This document shows positions 6,982 to 15,244 of a stretch of 33,071 nucleotides of DNA, one piece after another. The position numbers were made by a program, and so were the translations under genes. The stretch lies in NCBI GenBank assembly GCA_947456525.1, contig CANGRI010000010.1, forward strand, positions 1-33,071. Direction: 5' to 3'. The stretch comes from Opitutia bacterium. Its GTDB lineage: Bacteria; Verrucomicrobiota; Verrucomicrobiia; Opitutales; UBA953. Numbering within the stretch: the stretch's first letter is position 1; every line of letters begins with the position of its first letter. Below the pieces are notes generated by a model. That model ran no database searches, was not told where the DNA came from, and saw nothing but the letters and a program-made list of their open reading frames with translations.

Positions 6982-7493
6982 GCGTCCGACTGGGTGTGGA
7001 CGACGGTGATCGAGCCGTTGGTCTCGAGGATGACGTGCTTGGCATTCTCGATGTTCGCGCACCCGGCGGCCCGCAGCGCGGCCATGAGTTCGTGGTGGGT
7101 GATCTTCTCGCCGTGCAGGTTCTTCTCGAGGACGTAGTTGTCCTTCACGAGGAAGACGGGCCGGCCCACGAGCAGACCTTCGACGAACTTGGAACGGCGC
7201 GAGAGCAGCGAGACGCCCCAGTTCAGCGTGACAAGGGTCGCGGCGATGAGCAGGCCGCCCCCGAGGCTGTTATCCCCGCCGTTCATGGAGTTCTGGACGG
7301 CGTTGCTCAGGATGAGCAGCAGGATGAAGTCGAACGGCGCGAGCATGCCGACCTGACGACGCCCGGTGATCCGGATGAGGACGATGAGGAAGACGTACAC
7401 GACGATGCCGCGGAAGACCATTTCGTACCAGGAAAGGGACGGCATGAACATGGTGCTCCAGGAGAACGCGGCGGGGGTGGCTTGGGCGAGCAT
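6978..7493 (-). CDS. DUF421 (YetF-like) membrane protein
   Basis: A 171-residue DUF421 family protein. It has three hydrophobic helices in the first half, including GIVVYVFLIVLIRITGRRQVGML and DFILLLILSNAVQNSM, the two most recognisable blocks of the family. A soluble domain follows, with the typical VEGLLVGRPVFLVKDN and HELMAALRAAGCANIENAKHVILE. The start at 7493 is preferred over an upstream in-frame start that adds a basic, non-conserved 17-residue extension. In Bacillus, YetF-like proteins are linked to sporulation and membrane functions; the role here is unknown. The gene is read towards the tRNA-Gly pair. Confidence 0.88.
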   Translation of the reverse strand: MLAQATPAAFSWSTMFMPSLSWYEMVFRGIVVYVFLIVLIRITGRRQVGMLAPFDFILLLILSNAVQNSMNGGDNSLGGGLLIAATLVTLNWGVSLLSRRSKFVEGLLVGRPVFLVKDNYVLEKNLHGEKITHHELMAALRAAGCANIENAKHVILETNGSITVVHTQSDA

Positions 7494-7573
7494 GCGGGCA
7501 TCGTGCCCTTCTTTCGCCAGACCGCCACTCCGTTTGCGCTTCACGCTGGGCCGAGTTCCGTCATCCTGCGCCC

Positions 7574-8758
7574 ATGGCTCGCACCGCCCGTTCCTCCGCC
7601 CCTGCCGTCCGCGACGTGCTGATGATGGCGACCCCTTCCAAGAACGCCGACCTGCGCTGGTTCGGCGGCTTCCACGCCTCCGACCCGTTCCCGGCTTTCT
7701 CGGCCGGCGGCCGGCGCATCGGCCTGCTGCCCGGCATGGAGGTCGGCCGCGCCAAGGAGGAGTCCGCCTTCGACGAAGTCCTGAATCTCACGGCGATCAT
7801 CGGCGATCTCCGCAAGACGAACCCGAAGGCCGGGGTCGCCGACGCGATCGTCTTCGCGGCGCTCCAGCAGGGCATCCACCGTTTCCGCGTGCCGGCCGAT
7901 TTCCCGGTCGGGCTCTACGTACGTCTCCGTGAACTCGGCCTCGAACTCCATCCGGTCGGCGCCCAGCATAACGAACGCGGTACGCCCGAACTCTTCCCCG
8001 CCCGCCAGGTGAAATCCAAGGCGGAGCTCGCCGGCATCCGCGCCGGCAACGTCGCCGCGGTCGCCGGCTTCAAGGCCGTGGAGAAGGTCCTCGCGGAAGC
8101 CAAGGCCGACAAGAAGGGCGTGCTGCAGTGGCAGGGCAAGACCCTCACGGCCGAGATCCTGAAGGAAGAGGCGCAGGTCGCGATCCTCCGCCGGGGCGGC
8201 CTGTGCGACATCGGCCTGATCATCGCCCCGGGCGACCAGGCGGTTGATTGCCACTGTTCCGGCTCGGGCCCGGTCCGCGCCAACGAGCTCATCGTCTGCG
8301 ACATCTACCCGCGCCACATCGCCTCGCACCATTACGGCGACATGACCCGCACCTACCTCAAGGGGAAGGCCAGCGCGAAGCAGCGCAAGATGGTCCACGC
8401 GGTGCTCGAAGCCCAGCGCCGCGCCATCAAGGCCATCCGCGCCGGCGTGACGGGCGCCAAGGTGCACACGGTGGTGCAGGACTATTTCAAGTCCCTCGGC
8501 TACAAGACCGGCCTGGTGAAGGGCGTCTACGTGGGCTTCTTCCATGGCACGGGCCACGGCCTCGGCTACGACATCCATGAGGATCCGGCGCTCTCGACGC
8601 GCAACCCGCTCCCGCTCGTCGCGGGCAACGCGGTGACGGTCGAGCCGGGTCTCTACTATCCCGGCATCGGCGGCTGCCGCTTCGAAGACTGCGTCGTGGT
8701 CACGAAGAAGGGCTGCGAGTTCCTCTCCTCCCATCCCTACGATTGGGAGATCGCCTGA
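7574..8758 (+). CDS. M24 family metallopeptidase (Xaa-Pro aminopeptidase type)
   Basis: A 394-residue cytoplasmic peptidase with a creatinase-like N-terminal domain (about 1-150) and a pita-bread catalytic domain (about 150-394). All five di-metal ligands are visible: Asp243 (VCDIYPR), Asp256 (GDMTRT), His328 (HGTGHGLGYDIHED), Glu357 (TVEPGLYY) and Glu371 (RFEDCV). This pattern fits aminopeptidase P/prolidase-like enzymes cleaving X-Pro bonds; the exact specificity cannot be assigned. It starts at ATG 7574 in a leader without Shine-Dalgarno, divergent from the DUF421 gene. A small DUF2103-like gene follows after 2 bp, so the two are likely co-expressed. Confidence 0.92.
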   Translation: MARTARSSAPAVRDVLMMATPSKNADLRWFGGFHASDPFPAFSAGGRRIGLLPGMEVGRAKEESAFDEVLNLTAIIGDLRKTNPKAGVADAIVFAALQQGIHRFRVPADFPVGLYVRLRELGLELHPVGAQHNERGTPELFPARQVKSKAELAGIRAGNVAAVAGFKAVEKVLAEAKADKKGVLQWQGKTLTAEILKEEAQVAILRRGGLCDIGLIIAPGDQAVDCHCSGSGPVRANELIVCDIYPRHIASHHYGDMTRTYLKGKASAKQRKMVHAVLEAQRRAIKAIRAGVTGAKVHTVVQDYFKSLGYKTGLVKGVYVGFFHGTGHGLGYDIHEDPALSTRNPLPLVAGNAVTVEPGLYYPGIGGCRFEDCVVVTKKGCEFLSSHPYDWEIA

Positions 8759-8760
8759 GC

Positions 8761-9057
8761 ATGGCCAAAGGGCGGGGCAGGGCGGGCACGCATACGTCGC
8801 TGACGGACGCCGCCCGTCCCGTGGCCGAAGCCCTTGAGCGTCATGGCCGCGTCTCCCGCGGGGTCATCAGCGCGCGCGTCCGCGCGAGCACGCTCTCGAT
8901 CAAGATCATGAAGCTCGGCGGCGGCCTGCGCGTCACGGTCGTCTCGAAAGGCTCACGCCAGGAACTTCACGTCTACGGGATCACGTCCGAACGCGCCGGC
9001 GAGATCCTTTCAGGCCCAGACTTCTCGGGCTACAAGCTGAACTTCGCGGATGCCTGA
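8761..9057 (+). CDS. Small DUF2103-like protein
   Basis: A 98-residue basic protein. The segment THTSLTDAARPVAEALERHG, followed by a beta-strand-rich region with KIMKLGGGLRVTVVSKGSRQELHVYGITSE, resembles DUF2103 proteins, which are described as predicted metal-binding, but I cannot verify the ligands. There is no transmembrane helix or signal peptide. The ATG at 8761 directly follows the M24 peptidase stop; an alternative start six codons upstream would overlap that gene. Its own 3' end overlaps the pabB start by 8 bp, so peptidase, this protein, pabB and pabC appear to form one operon. Function is unknown. Confidence 0.6.
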   Translation: MAKGRGRAGTHTSLTDAARPVAEALERHGRVSRGVISARVRASTLSIKIMKLGGGLRVTVVSKGSRQELHVYGITSERAGEILSGPDFSGYKLNFADA

Positions 9058-10519
9058 CGCGCCGGTCATCCTCGCGGAGGTCACGGCCGCCGATTGGTCC
9101 GCCGCCGGTCCGGGCTGGACGCACCTGCCGTATCTCGCGCGTTTCCGCGCCGAACGCCTGCCGCTTTCCTGGGACGGCTTCTTCACGGGCCGTCATCATG
9201 CGGTCCTCGAGAGCGGCCGCTCGGGCAGCCTGACGATCGCCGTGCCCGCCGCGGCGCGCGCGACGGTCTTCTTCGCCGATGGCCGCGTGGTCATGCACGC
9301 CGAGGATGGCGCCCACGAGGAAGCCTCCGAGAAGCCCCTCGACTATCTGCGCCGCTGGTCGCGCGAGGTCCGCGCGCCCCGCTTGGCCGGCTGGCCGGCC
9401 TTCCAAGGAGGACTCATCGCGTTGCTCGGTTATGAGCTCGCGACGCAGTTCGAGCCGGTGAAGTCCGCTCCCGCCGACGTCCGCGCCCCGCTCGCCGCCT
9501 TCCTGGAGGCCCATGAGGCGTGCGTGTTCGATTCCGCGAAGCATGAGCTCACGGTGCTGGTGCTCTGTCCGGTAGGCTCGCCGAACTCGGCCTTGCGCGC
9601 CGCCCGCGCCCGCGCCCTCGACCTCGCCGCCCGCTGGGATGCGACGTGCGCGCAGGCCGCGCCGACGCTTCCGCCCGCCGGTCAGCCGGCGAAGCCGCTC
9701 GCGCAGTCGCTGGACGAACCTGCTTTCGTCCGCGCGGTCGGCCGTTGCCAGGAATACATCGCCGCCGGCGACACGTATCAGGTGAACCTTTCCACGCGCC
9801 TCGAAGTCGCGCCGGTCGACCCGCTGCTGGCCTACGAGGTCCTGCGTTCGGCGAATCCTTCGCCTTACATGGGCTTGGTCCGTCTGCCCGGCGCGACGCT
9901 CGTCTGCGGCTCGCCCGAACTCCTCGTCGACGTCTCGGCCGGGAAGATCGCTTCCCGCCCGATCGCCGGTACGCGTCCGCGCGGCGCCGACGAGGCCGCC
10001 GACCTGGCTTGGGCGAGGGAGCTCTCCGGCGACACGAAGGAAAAGGCGGAACACCTGATGCTCGTCGACCTGCTCCGCAACGACGTCGGCCGCGTCTCGC
10101 GACCGGGCACGGTGCATGTGCCGGAATTCATGGCGGTGGAGCGTTACTCTCACGTGATGCATCTCGTCTCGCAGGTCGAAGGCGAGCTGCAGGCTTCCGC
10201 CGGGCCGGCCGACGTCATCCGCGCGCTCTTCCCCGGCGGCACGGTCACGGGCGCGCCGAAGGTCCGCACGATGCAGGTCATCGCCGAACTCGAACCGGTC
10301 GCGCGCGCCTACTACACGGGCTCGCTCGGCTGGATCGGCGCCACGGGCGACCTCTGCCTGAACATCGTCATCCGTTCCCTTTGGTCGGCGGACGGCCGCA
10401 CGTTTATCCAGGCGGGTGCCGGCGTCGTCGCCGACTCCGTTCCCGCCCGCGAATACGCCGAGAGCCTCCGCAAGGCCCAGGCCCCGTTGCTCGCCGCCGC
10501 CCGCGCGGCGCTCCCATGA
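9050..10519 (+). CDS. pabB: Aminodeoxychorismate synthase component I (PabB-like chorismate-binding enzyme)
   Basis: A 489-residue chorismate-utilising enzyme that would convert chorismate to 4-amino-4-deoxychorismate in folate synthesis. The catalytic domain spans about 220-480, with CQEYIAAGDTYQVNLS, SPELLV, PIAGTRPRG, LMLVDLLRNDVGRV and FPGGTVTGAPK. Residues 304-308 read PIAGT, whereas E. coli PabB has lysine (PIKGT) at that place and anthranilate synthases have alanine, so TrpE-like activity cannot be excluded by motif. The PabB call relies on the overlap with a pabC-like gene (ATGA at 10516-10519). No glutamine amidotransferase partner (PabA) is in view. Confidence 0.82.
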   Translation: MPDAPVILAEVTAADWSAAGPGWTHLPYLARFRAERLPLSWDGFFTGRHHAVLESGRSGSLTIAVPAAARATVFFADGRVVMHAEDGAHEEASEKPLDYLRRWSREVRAPRLAGWPAFQGGLIALLGYELATQFEPVKSAPADVRAPLAAFLEAHEACVFDSAKHELTVLVLCPVGSPNSALRAARARALDLAARWDATCAQAAPTLPPAGQPAKPLAQSLDEPAFVRAVGRCQEYIAAGDTYQVNLSTRLEVAPVDPLLAYEVLRSANPSPYMGLVRLPGATLVCGSPELLVDVSAGKIASRPIAGTRPRGADEAADLAWARELSGDTKEKAEHLMLVDLLRNDVGRVSRPGTVHVPEFMAVERYSHVMHLVSQVEGELQASAGPADVIRALFPGGTVTGAPKVRTMQVIAELEPVARAYYTGSLGWIGATGDLCLNIVIRSLWSADGRTFIQAGAGVVADSVPAREYAESLRKAQAPLLAAARAALP

Positions 10520-11319
10520 GCCGTGTCTGCCGCAACGGCGTCCTCGCCGAGGGCGACGCCTCGCCGGGCACGTTCCCCGCCGGCGCGGCCTTCTTCGAAA
10601 CGATCGCCCTGCGCGCCGGCCTGGCCGAGTGCCTGGACGATCATCTCGACCGCCTCCGCGCAGGAATGTCCCGGGCCGGCTTGGCTTCCGGCCCGCTCGC
10701 CGCCGGCGACCTCGCGGCTTGGCGGGAGGCGCTCTGCCTCCTCGGCGGCCAAGAAGGCGTGCTGCGCCTCGTCGTCGGCCCCGACTTCGAGGAGCTCGGC
10801 CTGCGCGCGCTGCTGCCCGCTCCCGAGGTCTTCCGTCTACGTTCGCTCCGGACGCCGCGCGACGCCGCGGAATGGCTGCCGCGTCCGAAATCGACGCCGT
10901 GGGCGAACTCCCTCGCGGCCTCCGTCGAGCTACGCTCCTTGGGCGAAGGCCCGGGCGTCGAGGGCGTGCAGTTCGACGCCCGTGGTTTCGTCAGCGAAGG
11001 GTCGCGCTCGAGCCTGGCGTGGGTCGAGCGCGGCGTGCTCCATGTCCCGGCCGAGTCCACCGGCCGACTGCCGGGCACGGCGCTCGGTCAGCTCGTCCGT
11101 TGCGCCGGCTTGCCGGTGCGCGCGGTCGAGTCAGGGGTGCCGGTCCGCGCCGAAGCGATCTTGGTCCTGCGCTCGACCCTTCCGGGCGGCGCCGCCGCGG
11201 TCGCGCGCTGGGACGACGTCGACGGGTGTCCGCTCTGGTCGGGCGATCCGGCCGCGGCGCGTCCGTTGCTCGCGGCGCTCGCCGCGTGGCGGGCTCAGCG
11301 CTGCATCAGCTTCGCGTAG
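10516..11319 (+). CDS. pabC: Aminodeoxychorismate lyase-like class IV aminotransferase
   Basis: A 267-residue fold-type IV PLP enzyme that would release pyruvate from aminodeoxychorismate to give 4-aminobenzoate. Features are AFFETIALRAG near residue 25, Lys125 in RPKSTPW as candidate Schiff-base lysine, and Glu161 in GFVSEGSRSSLAWV matching the cofactor-contact motif of the class. PTGRLPGT-type loop sequence appears as STGRLPGTALGQLV. The sequence is rather divergent, so branched-chain or D-amino acid aminotransferase activity is an alternative. It is translationally coupled to pabB by a 4-bp overlap. Its 3' end overlaps a convergent membrane-protein gene by 25 bp. Confidence 0.8.
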   Translation: MSRVCRNGVLAEGDASPGTFPAGAAFFETIALRAGLAECLDDHLDRLRAGMSRAGLASGPLAAGDLAAWREALCLLGGQEGVLRLVVGPDFEELGLRALLPAPEVFRLRSLRTPRDAAEWLPRPKSTPWANSLAASVELRSLGEGPGVEGVQFDARGFVSEGSRSSLAWVERGVLHVPAESTGRLPGTALGQLVRCAGLPVRAVESGVPVRAEAILVLRSTLPGGAAAVARWDDVDGCPLWSGDPAAARPLLAALAAWRAQRCISFA

Positions 11320-11675
11320 ACCGGCAAGGCCGTCGCGAGCACGAGCAGGCCGAGGAAGACGACGCTCACGAGCGCGGAGAAGCACGTCGCGACGAGGAGC
11401 TTGGCCATGCGCACGACCGGCTCTTCGTCTTGGCGCAGGTGCGCACGGGCCGCGTAAGCGGTGATGGCGAGTCCGACGACGAGCAGCAGGCCGAGCGCGC
11501 CGGTGAAATGGTTGAAGTAGAAGCCGGTCAGGCCGGGCAGGGTGCCGGCTTCGCCATGCAACGTCGCGGCGAGGATGGGCTGCGAGCGGAAGGCGATCGC
11601 TCCGGCGGCGGCGGGCAGGGCGGCCGAAAGGAATACGGCCAAGGCGGAGACGATCTGGAGCTCGCGTGGGGTCAT
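11295..11675 (-). CDS. Small multi-pass membrane protein, function unknown
   Basis: A 126-residue protein with about three hydrophobic helices: residues 7-30 (VSALAVFLSAALPAAAGAIAF), 53-72 (FTGALGLLLVVGLAITAYAA) and 90-118 (LLVATCFSALVSVVFLGLLVLATALPVY). I do not recognise a family. The ATG at 11675 is chosen because an upstream in-frame start adds an acidic, non-hydrophobic extension in the intergenic region. It is transcribed towards pabC and its last eight codons overlap the pabC 3' end. Its start is 87 bp from the divergent CNNM gene, so a divergent promoter region lies at 11676-11762. Confidence 0.65.
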   Translation of the reverse strand: MTPRELQIVSALAVFLSAALPAAAGAIAFRSQPILAATLHGEAGTLPGLTGFYFNHFTGALGLLLVVGLAITAYAARAHLRQDEEPVVRMAKLLVATCFSALVSVVFLGLLVLATALPVYAKLMQR

Positions 11676-11762
11676 GGAAGCATCATTTCGAGGCGGTTCC
11701 GCGGGGTCAACGCCGGGATTCTCCCTCGCCAAACACGGCCCTCCGCCCTATGCAGGACGGAC

Positions 11763-12860
11763 ATGGATTCAGCGTGGTATCTCTGGCCGGTCTTCATCCT
11801 CCTCAACGGCAGCGCGGCGGGCATCTCGCTCGTGGCCGGGGTGGTCTCCGCCCTCTCCCATGCCGAGCTCGAAGAGCTTCGCCGCCAGGACGCCAAGGCC
11901 GCGGTCTCGATCGAACGCTCCCGCGGCGACCAAGGCAACACGCTCGCGGCCTTCGAGGTCCTTTCCGCCGCCTTCGTCGGGATGAGCGCCTTGCTCGGCG
12001 GTTTCCTCGTCGGCGCCCGCTTCCTTCAGCGCATGGCCGAGAGCTGGCAGGTGGGCCTCCTCACTTCGCTGGCCTTCATCGCCGTCTCCTTCGTGATGGC
12101 CTGGCTGACGATCATGCTTCCCCGCAAGGTGGGCATGCATTTCCGCATCGGCCTCGCCCCGCGCATCGCATCCTCCCTGAAGCTGGTGCGCGGCGCCGCC
12201 AAGATCCTCCGCACCTTCGGCAAGCTCCATGACTCGCTCGCTCCGCCCGAGGAGCCTGGCGTCGACCGCGCCGATGCCGACATCGGCAGCCTCGCCCAGG
12301 CGGCCGCCCGCGAAGGCAAGATCACCCAGGCCGAGAGCAACCTCGTCGCCAATGCGGTCCGCCTCGACGACATCCCGGTCTCGCAGGTGCTCACGCCGCG
12401 TCCCGTCGTCACGGCGATCGAGGCCGATCTCACCGTCGCCGACGTGCTCCGGCTCTACCCGAGCGTCCCGCACGGCCGCATGCCGGTCTGGGAGCAGAAT
12501 CCCGATCGCATCGTCGGCGTCGTCCGCCGCCGCGACATCCTCAAGGCCGCCGGCGAGAACCGCCGCGAAGTCCGCATCCGCGAGCTCATGGGCAAGGCGC
12601 ACATCGTCCCCGAGAACGCCACGCTCTCCGACGCCTTGCACGACCTCGTCCGCGCGCATCAGCACCTCGCGGTGGTCGTCGACGAGTTCGGCGCCTTCGC
12701 CGGCGTGATCACGCTGGAAGACGTCTTCGAGTCGCTCCTCGGCGTCGAGATCTACGAGAAGGACGATCCGCATCCGGACATGCGTGAGCTCGCCCGCCAG
12801 CGCGGCCACCGCGTCGGCCGCCGCCCGGGCTCCGACAATCCTCCGAAGGCCGGCCCATGA
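11763..12860 (+). CDS. CNNM (DUF21) transmembrane domain with CBS pair, CorB/hemolysin-like
   Basis: A 365-residue membrane protein of the CNNM/CorB family, which is associated with magnesium homeostasis. Residues 1-130 hold the transmembrane domain with helices near 5-28, 63-85 and 97-118 and the family's Pro-Lys turn in IMLPRKVG. A cytosolic linker precedes two CBS motifs (about 205-320: VSQVLTPRPVVTAIEADLT, VVVDEFGAFAGVITLEDV), which bind adenine nucleotides. The protein ends soon after the CBS pair and lacks the CorC_HlyC domain that closes many bacterial members. The stop overlaps the lgt start (ATGA), so the two are co-translated. The ATG at 11763 starts the first helix. Confidence 0.85.
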   Translation: MDSAWYLWPVFILLNGSAAGISLVAGVVSALSHAELEELRRQDAKAAVSIERSRGDQGNTLAAFEVLSAAFVGMSALLGGFLVGARFLQRMAESWQVGLLTSLAFIAVSFVMAWLTIMLPRKVGMHFRIGLAPRIASSLKLVRGAAKILRTFGKLHDSLAPPEEPGVDRADADIGSLAQAAAREGKITQAESNLVANAVRLDDIPVSQVLTPRPVVTAIEADLTVADVLRLYPSVPHGRMPVWEQNPDRIVGVVRRRDILKAAGENRREVRIRELMGKAHIVPENATLSDALHDLVRAHQHLAVVVDEFGAFAGVITLEDVFESLLGVEIYEKDDPHPDMRELARQRGHRVGRRPGSDNPPKAGP

Positions 12861-13660
12861 TCGCCTCAGCCCTCGCCTATTGGACGCACGACCTCGACCC
12901 GGTCGCCATCCATTTCCCGCAAGGCTGGGGCCTGCATGGCGTGCATTGGTACGGCCTCGCCTACGCGGCCGGCTTCATGGTCGCGGCCTATCTGCTCGGC
13001 CGCTGGCGCCGCGCCGGGCTCACGCCGGTGCGCGACGTCCATGACGAGTCCGCGCTGATCACCGCGGTGATGGTCGGCGTGATCGCCGGCGGCCGCCTCG
13101 GCCACGTCCTTCTTTATGCCCGCGCCGAATTCCTCGCCGACCCGCTGATGGTCTTCCGTGTCTGGCAAGGCGGCATGGCCAGCCATGGCGGCTTCCTCGG
13201 CGTGCTCCTCGCCGGCCTCTGGTTCGCGCGTCGCGCCAAGGCCGACTTCCTTTCCGTGGGCGACCTGCTCTGCGCCCTCGCGCCCGCAGGCATCCTCTTC
13301 GGCCGTCTCGCCAACTTCGTGAACGCCGAGCTGGTCGGCGATCCTTCGTCCGTCGCCTGGGCGGTGATCTTCCCTCATGACGGCGCGATGCCGCGTCATC
13401 CGTCGCAGCTCTACGAAGCCTTCGGCGAAGGCCTCCTGCCGTTGCTCTGGGTGCTCGTCCGGTACCCGCGTCGCCTTCCCCCCGGCCGTCTCGCCGGCGA
13501 ATTCCTCCTGCTGTATTCCGCCGCCCGCATCGTCTGCGAGTGCTTCCGCTCCGCCGAAGACGGTTACGTGCTCGGTCTCACGGCCGGCCAGTTCTGGACC
13601 TTGCCGCTCGCCGTCCTCGGGCTCTTCCTGGTCTTCCGCTCGCGCCGCACGGCTGAATGA
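12857..13660 (+). CDS. lgt: Prolipoprotein diacylglyceryl transferase
   Basis: A 267-residue inner-membrane enzyme that transfers diacylglycerol from phosphatidylglycerol to the lipobox cysteine of prolipoproteins. Motifs seen: VHWYGLAYAAGF near the start, GGRLGHVLLYA, GGMASHGGFLGVL (matching the conserved His loop), the Lgt signature GRLANFVNAELVG at about 149-161, and RHPSQLYEAFGEG. Seven hydrophobic segments fit the known topology. Start is ATG 12857, overlapping the CNNM stop. Together with the Kdo genes this supports a diderm cell. A DegT aminotransferase follows 42 bp later. Confidence 0.95.
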   Translation: MIASALAYWTHDLDPVAIHFPQGWGLHGVHWYGLAYAAGFMVAAYLLGRWRRAGLTPVRDVHDESALITAVMVGVIAGGRLGHVLLYARAEFLADPLMVFRVWQGGMASHGGFLGVLLAGLWFARRAKADFLSVGDLLCALAPAGILFGRLANFVNAELVGDPSSVAWAVIFPHDGAMPRHPSQLYEAFGEGLLPLLWVLVRYPRRLPPGRLAGEFLLLYSAARIVCECFRSAEDGYVLGLTAGQFWTLPLAVLGLFLVFRSRRTAE

Positions 13661-13702
13661 TGTTGCCCGTGCGGGCGGACGGTGGGAGAAGCCATCTGCG
13701 CC

Positions 13703-14866
13703 ATGACGAACGTCCCGCTCCTTGATCTCGGCCCGCAGAACCGCGCCCTCGAGGCCCAGTTCGAGACCGCTTTCCGCGAGGTCCTCCGCTCGAACATGTT
13801 CATCATGGGTCCGCGCCTCGAGGCGTTCGAGAAGGACTGCGCCGCTTTCCTCGGCGTGAAGCACGCGCTCGGCGTCTCCTCGGGCACCGACGCCTTGCTC
13901 CTCGCGCTCATGGCGCTCGATGTCGGCGAGGGCGACGAGGTCCTGCTGCCGTCCTTCACCTTCTTCGCCACCGCGGGCTCCGTCGCCCGTCTCGGCGCCG
14001 TCCCGGTCTGGGTCGACGTCAATCCGCACCACTTCAACATCGACCTCGAGGACGCCGCCCGGAAGGTCGGCCCGCGTACCCGTGCGATCATGCCGGTGCA
14101 CCTCTTCGGCCAGTCCGGCGACCTCGACGCGCTGCAGGCCTTCGCCTCCGCCCACAAGATCCGCGTGATCGAGGACGCCGCCCAATCGATGGGCGCCCGC
14201 TGGAAGGGACGCAGCACGATGTCGGTCGGCGACTTCGGAGCCACGAGCTTCTTCCCGTCCAAGAACCTCGGCGGCATGGGCGACTCCGGCCTGGTCACGA
14301 CGCAGGACGACGCCCTCGCCGAGCGTGCGCGCATCCTGCGCGTCCACGGCATGCAACCCAAGTATTACCACCGCGAGGTCGGCGCCAACTTCCGCATGGA
14401 TCCGCTCCAGGCCGCGATGCTGCACATCAAGCTCCCGCACCTGCCGGAATATAACTGCGCGCGCGCCGGCAACGCCAACTTCTACCACGCCGCGCTCAAG
14501 GGCTTGGCCGGCATCGCCGAGAACCGGCCGGGCGCCGACAAGGCCGCCAAGATCCTGCTGCCCGTCGACTTCTCCGGCCAGGGCATCTGGAACCAGTTCA
14601 CGCTCCGCGTCACCGGCGGCCGCCGCGACGCGCTCAAGGCCTTCCTCCTCGCGCGCAAGATCGGCTGCGAGATCTACTACCCGATCCCGTTGCACCGTCA
14701 GCAGTGCTTCGCCGGCCAGACCTACCGCGGAGCCGACAGCGTCAAGGTTTCCGAACAGCTCTCTTCCGAAGTGCTCAGCATCCCGATCTTCCCGGAACTC
14801 GCCGCCGAGCAGCGCCAGTGGGTCGCCGACTCGCTCGCCGATTTCGCAGCGGGGAAGGCGGAGTGA
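13703..14866 (+). CDS. DegT/DnrJ/EryC1/StrS family aminotransferase
   Basis: A 387-residue PLP enzyme of the sugar aminotransferase family. The Schiff-base lysine is Lys187 in FFPSKNLGGMGDSG, and other family blocks are GVSSGTDALLLAL (about 61-73), LPSFTFFATAGSVARLGAVPVWVD (82-110) and IEDAAQSMGARW (158-170). Members transfer an amino group to a nucleotide-linked keto-sugar in the cytoplasm, as in WecE, VioA, ArnB or WbpE. The sugar cannot be told from sequence. The ATG at 13703 is preferred over a GTG seven codons earlier because the family starts MxxVPLLDL. It is the last gene before the repeat-rich half and may belong functionally with the polysaccharide locus. Confidence 0.9.
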   Translation: MTNVPLLDLGPQNRALEAQFETAFREVLRSNMFIMGPRLEAFEKDCAAFLGVKHALGVSSGTDALLLALMALDVGEGDEVLLPSFTFFATAGSVARLGAVPVWVDVNPHHFNIDLEDAARKVGPRTRAIMPVHLFGQSGDLDALQAFASAHKIRVIEDAAQSMGARWKGRSTMSVGDFGATSFFPSKNLGGMGDSGLVTTQDDALAERARILRVHGMQPKYYHREVGANFRMDPLQAAMLHIKLPHLPEYNCARAGNANFYHAALKGLAGIAENRPGADKAAKILLPVDFSGQGIWNQFTLRVTGGRRDALKAFLLARKIGCEIYYPIPLHRQQCFAGQTYRGADSVKVSEQLSSEVLSIPIFPELAAEQRQWVADSLADFAAGKAE

Positions 14867-15244
14867 GCCTGAGGTAGGGACGTGATTACCATCGCGTCCT
14901 CCCTTTAAATCTTGTTTTTGGGTAGGGTCTAGCATCTCTGCTCGACCGCGGCCGACCAAGGATGGTCAGCCCTACCAAGAAACATTTTCGGGTCCCAGGT
15001 CTCGGCCCACAGGTCTCAGGTACGGTTTATCAGGTGCAGGTGCGGGTACGGGGCAAAATTCAGATCCTGAACCTGTACCCGAACCTGAATACCTGAACCC
15101 GGCTCCCGACTGCCGAGACCCGAGACCCGAGAAGTTTCCCAGCTCTAGCCCTAGCTCTGGCCCTAATTTAACCTTTGCACTGCCCTTAATCTGGCCAACC
15201 AGCCAACTGGTCAACGGATCAACTCGCGCGGCTTCGCGCCGCGC
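14867..15244 (+). repeat. Repeat island 1 between DegT gene and glutaredoxin-like gene
   Basis: No coding sequence is seen. The island contains the 56-bp double hairpin at 14921-14976. A stretch of short tandem words follows: GGTCCCAGGTCTCGG-type at 14991-15027 with its inverted counterpart CGAGACCCGAGACCCGAG at 15114-15132, and CAGGTG/CGGGTA words at 15031-15050 with complements GAACCTG/TACCCGAACC at 15068-15097. A CTAGCCCTAGCTCTGGCCC tract is at 15145-15165. It closes with inverted octamers CTGGCCAACCAGCCAAC at 15191-15207, continuing to about 15226. The island lies between two convergent genes. Confidence 0.85.
14921..14976 (+). repeat. 56-bp REPIN-like double hairpin, type with GGTCGAGCA stem
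   Basis: GGTAG, a 9-bp stem (GGTCTAGCA/TGCTCGACC, one mismatch) with 4-nt loop, a 2-nt linker, a second 9-bp stem (GGCCGACCA/TGGTCAGCC, one mismatch), then CTACC. A near-identical copy is at 27152-27207. Confidence 0.85.

Noticed and set aside
8981-10162. A 393-codon minus-strand open frame opposite pabB
   Set aside because: It is a shadow of pabB, with Arg/Gly/Glu-rich translation and no recognisable fold.
12866-14959. A 697-codon open frame on the minus strand opposite lgt and the DegT gene
   Set aside because: It is a GC-rich shadow frame: it spans two well-motifed genes on the other strand, is full of Glu/Ala/Gly/Arg low-complexity sequence and has no domain-like pattern.
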